From an uncultured Oscillospiraceae bacterium (lineage in GTDB: Bacteria; Bacillota; Clostridia; Oscillospirales; Oscillospiraceae): a stretch of 6,147 nt of DNA. The stretch spans positions 1-6,147 of the forward strand of contig CAKUAM010000103.1 in NCBI GenBank assembly GCA_934636305.1. The letters are read 5' to 3'. How positions within the stretch are numbered: the stretch's first letter is position 1; every line of letters starts with the position of its first letter. Shown here in pieces: positions 1 through 5,020 of this stretch. A program made the translations under genes and the position numbers. The notes beneath the pieces are model-generated. The model ran no database searches. It saw only the letters and a program-made list of their open reading frames with translations, and was not told the origin of the DNA.

Positions 1-8
1 CCTCCTCT

Positions 9-42
9 TGCGATGCAGACCGCAGGCTGGGTCTGCATCGCA
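9..42. repeat. 13-bp perfect inverted repeat (hairpin)
   Basis: The arm TGCGATGCAGACC at 9-21 pairs perfectly with GGTCTGCATCGCA at 30-42 around an 8-nt loop. There is no T-run directly after the stem on the plus strand, so it is not an obvious intrinsic terminator. It abuts the 34-nt dispersed repeat that starts at 44 and takes the place of the left arm found in the other copy at the right end of the window. It may be the end of a larger intergenic repeat that begins outside the window. Confidence 0.6.
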
Positions 43-43
43 G

Positions 44-77
44 AAACCGCTTTGGTTTTCTTGGATCTTTCCCGCGC
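44..77 (+). repeat. 34-nt dispersed repeat, copy A
   Basis: Positions 44-77 match 6086-6119 in the same orientation at 33 of 34 bases; the only difference is G49 versus T6091. The core reads TTTGGTTTTCTTGGATC and then TTTCCCGCGC. In copy B the core forms the right arm and tail of a perfect 11-bp hairpin. In copy A the left arm is degenerate (GAAACC against GGTTTTC, with one unpaired base), so this copy looks truncated or recombined. It probably belongs to a multi-copy intergenic family; copy number elsewhere cannot be seen here. Confidence 0.75.
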
Positions 78-110
78 AAAGTCGGTACATGGACGGCACG
101 TACCGCCTGC

Positions 111-214
111 GTAGGGGCTGATGCCCACATCAGCCCGAGAAATGACTCGGATTCGCCGCAGTTTTCCGTAAAACCGGCCTGCTCTGCCGGGACGATGTAG
201 GCATCGTCCCCTAC
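111..214. repeat. REPIN-like inverted pair of GTAG hairpins
   Basis: Two 27-nt units face each other: 111-137 on the plus strand and 188-214 on the minus strand. Each starts with GTAG, followed by a 9-bp stem with a 4-nt loop (GGGCTGATG/CATCAGCCC at 115-123/128-136; GGGACGATG/CATCGTCCC at 189-197/202-210). The units agree at 22 of 27 positions. Four of the five differences are two compensatory pair swaps within the stem, and the fifth is in the loop. A conserved GTAG next to a hairpin, arranged as an inverted doublet, is the known layout of REP/REPIN elements mobilised by RAYT (Y1-type) transposases. No transposase is encoded in the window. The 50-nt spacer holds small hairpins (135-150 and 161-174). 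Confidence 0.7.
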
Positions 215-266
215 AATGGTGGTACATGTTTCACGCTGATTTACATAATCCCGGATTTCTGAAGCG

Positions 267-294
267 AAACAGGCACCCCGAGAGGTGCCTGTTT
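267..294. terminator. Bidirectional intrinsic terminator after the TasA-like gene
   Basis: An 11-bp perfect stem, AAACAGGCACC (267-277) with GGTGCCTGTTT (284-294), surrounds a 6-nt loop. It begins 10 nt beyond the TAA stop (305-307) of the minus-strand gene, the usual place for its terminator. On the minus strand the stem ends in GTTT followed by CGCTT, a modest U-tract. On the plus strand TGTTTTACTATAGTTTT follows, so it probably also stops transcription coming from the left. Confidence 0.8.
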
Positions 295-304
295 TACTAT
301 AGTT

Positions 305-1930
305 TTATTTCGTCACATAGGTTGGTTTCCACGCTGTGTTACTTTTCCAAATAACAGACTCCGCTACGCCATTCAGCGTATTATCATAAAGTCTGAACGT
401 TGCACCATCATTCATAGAAGGGTACTGTGTCAAGTTATCATAGAAGGAAATAAAGCCCGTTGCAGTTCCGGTAACAGTATTGCCGGAAATCTCAACATTG
501 CCAAGTTTGACGCTCTCAGTCGTGCCGCAGAACATAACAGCTACATTCTTATATATGTCATCACCTGCTGCATCAGCGAAATTGCTCATGTTGAATGTAT
601 TGTTTCTGATTGCCACAGTACCGGACGCATTCCCTTCCCACAGCTTAAACGGACGAACCGCATTGACTGTGCATCCTTCAATCGTCACGTTGCACTGACC
701 GAGATTCTGAATCCAAATAGGGTTGGAGTTGTTTTTATACCCAGTATTCTCATGCGTATTAAACGTGCAATTCTGAATGCTCAGTTTCTCTGCACCAAAT
801 TTTCCATTCTGAATCCAGTTTCCGTTAAATGTACATCCGGTAAACGTCACACTGGCAACTCGATGATCAACAACTGTGGACTGGAACGATTCCGTCCAAA
901 CGCTCATTGCCATCTGCCCTGCACCAAAGGTGACCTTATCGAAAACCACATTTGCCGCATCAGGAACCTTCAGGGTAATCGAACCTGCATTGAAGCCACC
1001 GGTATCCGCCGCACCGCTTACAGAACCAGTCAGAATAATGTCGACTGCGTCCTTACCAGTGGAATAAAGATAACGGACAGCCCCATCACTTGCTCGTGCA
1101 TCTGTTCTTCCGGTTTTATGTGGATATCCCTCAGGAGCAACATCATTGCTCCACTCTGTGTAAGTATAGTGATCTGCAAGATCTGCATTACCAATGGTAA
1201 AACCGTCCTTAAGCGATACACCGTTCAAATCGACATATACGGTTTTTGTACCTTCCGGCAGCTCCGTCAGAGAATTAAACTGCGCAGCGGAATAGTACTG
1301 CGTTCCCTTACCTGCATCTACATCATACTGATCGTTAATGCTGTCGTACTCCCCTGTCTGCTGTGTTGCATAAACCGTGACCGCAACACCATCAAGCGTT
1401 TTATTCTGATAGGTGTTGCCTGCTTCTTCATCCATATGCGCAGAAATCGTAATAGCATCAGATACTTTATCCGCCTCTGTTACGCCAAGTGTTCTCTCTG
1501 CCGAAATATCGTACTCCTGTTCGCCAGTTTTATAGCTGAATTTAATTACATTAAGGAGTTCTGCGTTCCCATCAACGCCGGAAATAACGATTTTATATTT
1601 CAGACGCAAGTTGCCGTTGTTGACAACGCGGATCGGCTGGAGCTGGAACGTGCAGCCCGGCTCCCAAAGCAGATCCTTGCCGTCGACAAGGGTTGTTCCA
1701 GTTGCCCCCGCCTGTACCCAGCTCAGAGTCTGCTTTTCAGCATTCTTCCACTCATTACCAACCAGCATTTCCAGCCCTACGTCCAGCTTGCCCGACTGGA
1801 TCTTGTTGACCTTTGCGCTGGCCGTATCCGTGAACCAGGCGAACGTGGTGCCGACGAGCATGGTGACGCACAGGACCATGGCCAGAATGCTTGCCAGCAG
1901 AGCGCCCTTTGTGACATTCTTCTTTTTCAT
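305..1930 (-). CDS. Secreted TasA/camelysin-like protein fused to a right-handed beta-helix domain (SipW-type signal peptide)
   Basis: This 541-aa protein is predicted to be exported. Residues 1-8 are basic and 9-31 hydrophobic, followed by TTFAWFTD (28-35), the hallmark of signal peptides cleaved by the SipW signal peptidase. Residues about 35-195 resemble TasA/camelysin: KIQSGKLDV after the signal, WEPG (89-92), VVNNGNLRLKYKI (102-114) and VYATQQTGEYDS (187-198). TasA proteins form biofilm matrix fibres. Residues about 325-520 contain rungs of the type V-x-I-x-G-C/N-T-F-N at 361, 383, 415, 439, 479 and 512, typical of a parallel beta-helix as in pectate-lyase-like folds. There is no LPXTG-type motif or C-terminal membrane anchor, so it is probably a released or matrix protein. 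I chose the ATG at 1928-1930 because AGAAAGGAAG lies 7 nt upstream; the in-frame ATG at 1999 has no ribosome binding site and would bury the signal peptide. No sipW gene is nearby. GC content shifts inside the gene at about 1620. The exact ligand or function is unknown. Confidence 0.85.
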   Translation of the reverse strand: MKKKNVTKGALLASILAMVLCVTMLVGTTFAWFTDTASAKVNKIQSGKLDVGLEMLVGNEWKNAEKQTLSWVQAGATGTTLVDGKDLLWEPGCTFQLQPIRVVNNGNLRLKYKIVISGVDGNAELLNVIKFSYKTGEQEYDISAERTLGVTEADKVSDAITISAHMDEEAGNTYQNKTLDGVAVTVYATQQTGEYDSINDQYDVDAGKGTQYYSAAQFNSLTELPEGTKTVYVDLNGVSLKDGFTIGNADLADHYTYTEWSNDVAPEGYPHKTGRTDARASDGAVRYLYSTGKDAVDIILTGSVSGAADTGGFNAGSITLKVPDAANVVFDKVTFGAGQMAMSVWTESFQSTVVDHRVASVTFTGCTFNGNWIQNGKFGAEKLSIQNCTFNTHENTGYKNNSNPIWIQNLGQCNVTIEGCTVNAVRPFKLWEGNASGTVAIRNNTFNMSNFADAAGDDIYKNVAVMFCGTTESVKLGNVEISGNTVTGTATGFISFYDNLTQYPSMNDGATFRLYDNTLNGVAESVIWKSNTAWKPTYVTK

Positions 1931-1937
1931 TTGTATG

Positions 1938-1947
1938 CTTCCTTTCT
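1938..1947 (-). promoter_or_regulatory. Ribosome binding site fixing the TasA-like start
   Basis: On the minus strand AGAAAGGAAG ends 7 nt before the ATG at 1930. It supports the 541-aa product rather than the start 23 codons further upstream at 1999, which is preceded by a GC-rich palindrome and no purine-rich motif. Confidence 0.75.
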
Positions 1948-1974
1948 CTTTTTTTGACGCCATGCAGAGGCCAT

Positions 1975-2013
1975 TGTTTTCTTCCTTGGAAGAAAACATG
2001 CACCCGGGTGCAT
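1975..2013. promoter_or_regulatory. Two back-to-back perfect inverted repeats in the TasA-like leader
   Basis: TGTTTTCTTCC (1975-1985) and GGAAGAAAACA (1988-1998) form an 11-bp dyad with a 2-nt centre. It shares base 1998 with a 16-bp perfect palindrome, ATGCACCCGGGTGCAT (1998-2013). Both lie between the predicted transcription start (near 2025) and the ribosome binding site, so they would be transcribed. There is no U-tract directly after either on the minus strand, so they are not simple terminators. They could be operators, an RNA-stabilising 5' hairpin, or a binding site for a translational regulator. Confidence 0.55.
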
Positions 2014-2031
2014 CGCGTTTTGGATGGCTTC

Positions 2032-2062
2032 AGTATAGCACATCTGATTCCACTTTTGTTAA
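2032..2062 (-). promoter_or_regulatory. Predicted promoter of the TasA-like gene
   Basis: On the minus strand TATACT (2032-2037) is preceded by TGC, giving an extended -10. TTAACA (2057-2062) matches the -35 consensus at 5 of 6 bases but with a long 19-nt spacer, so the extended -10 likely matters. The inferred start is near 2025, leaving a leader of about 95 nt. The A/T-rich repeats just upstream could serve as UP-element-like DNA. Confidence 0.6.
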
Positions 2063-2064
2063 AA

Positions 2065-2101
2065 ACTGCGAAAAAAGCAATTCTGACTGCGAAAAAAGCA
2101 A
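2065..2101. repeat. 16-bp direct repeat with A-tracts, 21-bp period
   Basis: ACTGCGAAAAAAGCAA occurs at 2065-2080 and again, identically, at 2086-2101. The 21-bp period equals two helical turns. The copies lie just upstream of the TasA-like -35 element and overlap the U-tract of the sortase terminator. Phased A-tracts suggest curved or UP-element DNA, or a tandem protein site. The second U-tract could also have arisen by local duplication of the terminator tail. Confidence 0.6.
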
Positions 2102-2123
2102 AAACCGGCGGTTTCCCGCCGGT
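2089..2123 (-). terminator. Intrinsic terminator of the sortase transcript
   Basis: An 8-bp perfect stem, ACCGGCGG (2104-2111) with CCGCCGGT (2116-2123), has a TTTC loop. On the minus strand it is followed by TTTTTGCTTTTTTCG. The first base of the stem on the minus strand is the last base of the sortase TGA stop (2123-2125), so translation and termination signals touch. This separates the sortase transcript from the TasA-like gene. Confidence 0.85.
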
Positions 2124-2806
2124 CAGTCCCCCTCCGTGCGCGTGCTGCGCACGAGAAGCCGATGTGTATTGATGCCATATGGCGTGCACGTCATAAGCGT
2201 GCAGAGATCCTCGCCCGGGACGATATTCAGTGCCTGCGTATCCCCCGGCTCCACAACAAGAATTTCACGCACCGTATAGGTAAGCGCGCGGCTGAGCACA
2301 TGCAGCGTAAAGGTGTCGCCGGGCTCCAGCTGATCCAGATCCGTGAACAGTGTCGCATTCGGCAGCCCCCGGTGGCCGGACAGCACGCAGTGCGTCCCGC
2401 TGCCGCCCACCGGCAGCGACGTCCATTCCAGATGGCCGACCGCCGCCTGCAGAACAGCCTCATCCGTGCCGTGATAAATGGGCAACGACACACCGATGCG
2501 CGGAATGTCGATATACCCCATCATGCCCGTCCCGTCCGCATCGAGCAGCTGCTGATACTGCGCCAGACGTGTGCCGGTCAGCACATATTCCGGTTCCAGC
2601 GGCAGCGACCGGTTATAATCCTCGGCGTCCGCCAGCATTTTTTCATACACCGCAGGATCAATGGCCGCGGCAAGCTCCGTATAGGCCGCGACGGTTTTCG
2701 CGCTGCGGCGGCGGTTCCAGGCGCTGCTGACTGTTGGGTACAGAAGCAGGCCCAGCCCCGCCAAAAATGCGATGATTGCCAACGCTGCGATCCAGTTGCG
2801 TTTCAT
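2123..2806 (-). CDS. Class C-type sortase without canonical lid or C-terminal anchor
   Basis: This 227-aa membrane-bound cysteine transpeptidase should join surface proteins through a sorting motif to pili or the cell wall. Residues 5-24 are a hydrophobic N-terminal anchor followed by RRR (32-34). The core is class C-like: MGYIDIPRIGVSLPIYHGT (96-114), TSLPVGGSGTH (129-139), LSGHRGLP (142-149) with catalytic His145, and TLMTCTPYGINTHR (203-216) with Cys207 and Arg216. The DP[F/W] lid motif expected between YNRSL and YQQLL (65-87) is absent, and the protein ends 11 residues after Arg216, without the C-terminal transmembrane helix common in class C. The start at 2806 is preceded by AGGGGGG about 8 nt upstream. 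The bile salt hydrolase gene ends 69 bp upstream with no terminator seen, so co-transcription is possible. No pilin or LPXTG substrate is in the window; the neighbouring TasA-like protein lacks a sorting motif. Confidence 0.9.
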   Translation of the reverse strand: MKRNWIAALAIIAFLAGLGLLLYPTVSSAWNRRRSAKTVAAYTELAAAIDPAVYEKMLADAEDYNRSLPLEPEYVLTGTRLAQYQQLLDADGTGMMGYIDIPRIGVSLPIYHGTDEAVLQAAVGHLEWTSLPVGGSGTHCVLSGHRGLPNATLFTDLDQLEPGDTFTLHVLSRALTYTVREILVVEPGDTQALNIVPGEDLCTLMTCTPYGINTHRLLVRSTRTEGD

Positions 2807-2875
2807 CCGGCAGCCCCCCTGACAGTATGCTTCTGTCTAAAGGCTACCATATTCCCCCTTTTTCAGCAACGAAAA

Positions 2876-3868
2876 CTATCCGACTGTTTTCGCGCCGTTC
2901 TGCAGACGCACCGTTTCTCTGTCGATCATGGGGTAGCAGGCCAGCGTCTGCCCGTCCAGATCCTCCCGGTGCATATCGACCGCAGTGATCTGGTGGTTCT
3001 GATACGTCGTATAATAATAGATCCCGCGCTGCGCGTTCCAGCAGGAGGTATAGATCGTGATCTCATACTTCCCCTCCGCCACCTCGCAGCAGCCGCGCTG
3101 CTGCTCCACGGAGCCAAGAATGTGGAAAAACTGCCCCACGCTCTCCATCTCCCCTTCGCCGCTTTCCGCGTGCAGCTTCGTAAACGCCACGCGCACGAAC
3201 CGTGACTGCGACGACAGATCCCCGGGCAGCCCCAGCGCGCCCATGCCGCGGCTATACGTCTGCAGCCTGAGCTTGCCGGAAAACAGGTTTTCCGGCTGTC
3301 TGGGCGACAGGTGCATGTAATTATTGAGCGCGAACAGCTGCTGCGGGAACGGCGGATTGTTCGTCAGCACGCCCGCCGGGTCGTCATAGACATGCAGACC
3401 GTCCGCTGTCGATTCGACCACGATGGCCCCGGTGCGGTCAGCCACAATCCAGTGCAGCTGCGCCGCGGGGAGCTGCGCGCTGAACGCCTCGCCCGTGAGG
3501 TTCAGCTCTGCCAGTGCACGGCGCGCCTGCGCAAGATCTGCGCACGTGGCAAGCATCCACGGGATAAACTCAAACTGCGCCACATTCTGCCGCCCCTCCT
3601 GCGGCTGCCGGTAGCACGCATTGCCCACGAAATTGAGCCCGGCCATCCCGAGCCCCTTTTCATTGACCGCGTCATAAAACAGCGGATACCCCTCCGCCAC
3701 ATGCGCCATGCCGATCATGGCGTAATGCTCCCGCAGCGTGTCCGCGTGCCGGAACGGCAGCGCAAATCTGCGCGGCAGCACGACAATCTGCTCGCCATAG
3801 GAAAATTCATAGTCGAGCGTTCTGCCCATATAAAAATCCTTTGTCAGGTATGTTGCTGCTGTACACAT
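2876..3868 (-). CDS. bsh: Choloylglycine hydrolase family protein, probable bile salt hydrolase
   Basis: This 330-aa Ntn-hydrolase is predicted to cleave glycine or taurine from conjugated bile acids in the cytoplasm; no signal peptide is present. The N-terminus is MCTAATYL, so removal of Met1 exposes the nucleophile Cys2. Other family active-site residues are visible: Arg16, Asp19, Asn79 in AGLNF, Asn170 in VLTNN, and Arg223 in SRFVRV. Asn at position 79, where penicillin V acylases usually have Tyr, favours bile salts. GLPGD (213-217), QFFHIL, YTSC and IYYYTTYQNHQI also match Clostridium-type enzymes over the full length. In the substrate-specificity loop the protein has Ser206-Arg207-Gly208 rather than Gly-X-Gly. 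GGAGGG (3875-3880) lies 6 nt before the ATG. The frame is open further upstream to 4390, but that part is antisense to the transferase gene. The gene is divergent from the transferase gene. Substrate preference is inference. Confidence 0.93.
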   Translation of the reverse strand: MCTAATYLTKDFYMGRTLDYEFSYGEQIVVLPRRFALPFRHADTLREHYAMIGMAHVAEGYPLFYDAVNEKGLGMAGLNFVGNACYRQPQEGRQNVAQFEFIPWMLATCADLAQARRALAELNLTGEAFSAQLPAAQLHWIVADRTGAIVVESTADGLHVYDDPAGVLTNNPPFPQQLFALNNYMHLSPRQPENLFSGKLRLQTYSRGMGALGLPGDLSSQSRFVRVAFTKLHAESGEGEMESVGQFFHILGSVEQQRGCCEVAEGKYEITIYTSCWNAQRGIYYYTTYQNHQITAVDMHREDLDGQTLACYPMIDRETVRLQNGAKTVG

Positions 3869-3903
3869 AGAGATCCCTCCTGATTTGATAGCTTTTCCGC
3901 AAT

Positions 3904-3909
3904 ATGATA
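3904..3909 (-). promoter_or_regulatory. Possible -10 element of the bile salt hydrolase gene
   Basis: On the minus strand TATCAT matches the -10 consensus at 5 of 6 bases and would place the transcript start about 29 nt before the ATG at 3868. I could not find a matching -35 at 16-18 nt spacing, so the call is weak and may reflect an activator-dependent promoter. Confidence 0.3.
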
Positions 3910-3940
3910 CGTTTATCCCGGAAGCATGCGGCTTCTGCCC

Positions 3941-3969
3941 TTGCTTCTTTGCCCGCCAGCGGCTATACT
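3941..3969 (+). promoter_or_regulatory. Predicted promoter of the phosphopantetheinyl transferase gene
   Basis: TTGCTT (3941-3946) and TATACT (3964-3969) are separated by exactly 17 nt. The implied start near 3976 lies only about 13 nt before the ATG at 3989, just ahead of the GGAGG at 3979-3983, so the leader would be very short. Confidence 0.6.
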
Positions 3970-3988
3970 GAGAAAAAAGGAGGCCGCC

Positions 3989-4627
3989 ATGGACGCTGTC
4001 ACGCTTTCGCCCGCCCCGGGCATTTCCGCATATCTTCTCGACTGCACGCAATTTCTGGACGATGCGCGCTGCCAGCATGCGCTGGCTGCGCTCAGTCCTG
4101 TGCGCCGGCAAAAGGCGCTCTCCTGCCGCCTGCGCGCCGACCGCAGCCGCAGTGTCGCGGCGGGGCTGGCACTTGATCTCGGCCTGCAGGCATATGGTCT
4201 GCGGGAAAAGGATGTCCGCATGGAAGCCGGCCGCGACGGAAAGCCGTTTCTGCCTGAGCATCCGGAGCTTTCGTTCAATCTCTCCCATTCCGGCAGCCTC
4301 GCGCTGGCCGTGTTTGCCGACCGTCCCGTCGGCTGCGATATCCAGCAAATGCGCGGAGCCAGGCTCAGCACCGCCGCGCGCTGGTTCCATCCATCCGAAT
4401 TACACTATCTGCAGGCTGCGCAGACTCCAGCCGAGACAGAAGCCCGGTTTTACCGCCTGTGGACGTTAAAGGAAAGCTATGCAAAGGCGACTGGCCGCGG
4501 ACTGCTTCTGCCGCTGCAGAGCTTTGCCGTCGACCTGTCCTCCGGCCAGCCGCAGCTTTGCGGCTGCCGCCTGTTTGAGCTGCGCTGCCCGGACGGTTAT
4601 TATGCCGCCTGCTGCGTGCTGGATTAG
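3989..4627 (+). CDS. Sfp-type 4'-phosphopantetheinyl transferase
   Basis: The 212-aa product is expected to move the phosphopantetheine arm of coenzyme A onto a serine of an acyl or peptidyl carrier protein, in the cytoplasm. Family motifs appear in order: GKPFL (84-88), FNLSHS (96-101), VGCDIQ (114-119) with Mg-binding Asp117, WFHPSE (132-137) and WTLKESYAKATGRGL (158-172) with Lys161 and Glu162. The KES form places it in the Sfp-like branch. The residue two after Asp117 is Gln119 where Sfp has a second acidic metal ligand; some active homologues, including the human enzyme, also lack that acid. The start at 3989 has AAAAAAGGAGG at 3973-3983 with 5-nt spacing; upstream in-frame codons lack such a site. 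No carrier protein, fatty acid or NRPS/PKS gene is adjacent, so the client is unknown; it may serve fatty acid synthesis or a distant pathway. The gene converges on the small hypothetical gene with a 4-bp overlap. Confidence 0.9.
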   Translation: MDAVTLSPAPGISAYLLDCTQFLDDARCQHALAALSPVRRQKALSCRLRADRSRSVAAGLALDLGLQAYGLREKDVRMEAGRDGKPFLPEHPELSFNLSHSGSLALAVFADRPVGCDIQQMRGARLSTAARWFHPSELHYLQAAQTPAETEARFYRLWTLKESYAKATGRGLLLPLQSFAVDLSSGQPQLCGCRLFELRCPDGYYAACCVLD

Positions 4628-4890
4628 ACGTGCGCCATCAGCCAGTCGTACATCTGCTGTCTGGCCTGCTCTGAGAGCGCAAAAACCTTTTCATCCTCCA
4701 TGGTGCTCTTTTCATAGCAGAATGGCCCGTGCCAGCATTCGCACTTCATGGAGCTCTCGTCAAAATTGACCTCCTTCTGCGTCAGCATGACGATCGACGG
4801 CGTCACGCGGAAGCGAAGCTCGCCGAAGCTGCCGGTAAAGATGTTGTTGTTTTCAAAGCTGTGCAGCACCGGTAAAAAAAGCGGTTCCAT
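4624..4890 (-). CDS. Small conserved hypothetical protein with a WHGPFCYEK motif
   Basis: The 88-aa product has no signal peptide or membrane segment and is probably cytosolic. It reads as a compact alpha/beta domain: FTGSFGELRFRVTP (18-31), then CECWHGPFCYEKS (50-62), then an acidic stretch and a C-terminal helix LSEQARQQMYDWLMAHV (72-88). I recall similar short proteins in Clostridia with a G-S-x-x-x-x-R-Y/F-R segment, a W-x-x-P-F-C-Y/F-E-K segment and an aromatic C-terminal helix, but know of no function. Three Cys (50, 52, 58) and one His (54) are close together, so metal or redox roles are conceivable but unproven. The start at 4890 is set by GGGAGGG (4897-4903), 6 nt upstream; the longer frame to 4947 would cross the promoter. 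Its TAA stop (4624-4626) overlaps the TAG of the convergent transferase gene. Confidence 0.8.
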   Translation of the reverse strand: MEPLFLPVLHSFENNNIFTGSFGELRFRVTPSIVMLTQKEVNFDESSMKCECWHGPFCYEKSTMEDEKVFALSEQARQQMYDWLMAHV

Positions 4891-4918
4891 GCGCGTCCCT
4901 CCCAGCTGTTTTTTCTGT

Positions 4919-4947
4919 ATTTTAACACAGCGTGCGCGGCGGCGCAA
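4919..4947 (-). promoter_or_regulatory. Predicted promoter of the small hypothetical gene
   Basis: On the minus strand TTGCGC (4942-4947) and TAAAAT (4919-4924) are spaced by 17 nt, and TGT directly precedes the -10, giving an extended element. Its -35 is only 6 bp from the -35 of the divergent transporter promoter, so the two may interfere with each other or share a regulator. Confidence 0.6.
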
Positions 4948-4953
4948 CCTTGT

Positions 4954-4982
4954 TTGACATTCCCTGCAGACTATGATATAGT
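4954..4982 (+). promoter_or_regulatory. Strong sigma-A type promoter of the EamA transporter
   Basis: A perfect TTGACA (4954-4959), a 17-nt spacer and TATAGT (4977-4982) preceded by TGA form a near-consensus promoter with an extended -10. The transcript should start near 4989, leaving a leader of about 32 nt with AAGGAG at 5008-5013. The spacer and -10 are buried within a large inverted repeat (4961-4990). Confidence 0.85.
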
Positions 4983-5000
4983 CGCAGGGATTCTTTTTTT
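4961..5000 (+). terminator. Terminator-like hairpin overlapping the transporter promoter
   Basis: TCCCTGC (4961-4967) pairs with GCAGGGA (4984-4990), and GACTAT (4969-4974) with ATAGTC (4978-4983). This gives 13 bp with one bulged A (4968) and a GAT loop, followed by TTCTTTTTTT (4991-5000). On the plus strand this has the form of an intrinsic terminator. It would catch read-through from the transferase gene, while transcripts from the embedded promoter start at its 3' edge and escape it. It could instead be an operator dyad over the -10. Confidence 0.55.
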
Positions 5001-5020
5001 ATTTACTAAGGAGAACTGCC

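Noticed and set aside
305..400. LPXTG-type sorting signal at the C-terminus of the TasA-like protein
   Set aside because: The C-terminus ends in SNTAWKPTYVTK with no sorting motif, hydrophobic helix or basic tail, so it is not an evident substrate of the adjacent sortase.
752..1957. Plus-strand open frame of 401 codons
   Set aside because: It is antisense to the TasA-like gene, which has a signal peptide, family motifs and a ribosome binding site. The plus-strand translation has no recognisable domain and no good start signal.
1931..1999. Alternative start of the TasA-like protein 23 codons upstream
   Set aside because: There is no ribosome binding site before the ATG at 1999, which lies inside a palindrome. 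The added charged residues would disturb the signal peptide.
2065..2101. Possible minimal CRISPR array
   Set aside because: Only two 16-bp copies with a 5-bp gap; no unique spacer of CRISPR length and no cas gene.
2162..3205. Plus-strand open frame of 347 codons
   Set aside because: It runs antisense across both the sortase and the hydrolase gene. Its Arg/Gln/His-rich translation is typical of a GC-rich shadow frame.
3869..4390. Upstream in-frame extension of the bile salt hydrolase to 504 residues
   Set aside because: The extension is antisense to the transferase gene, lacks a ribosome binding site, and would bury the Cys2 nucleophile that must be N-terminal.
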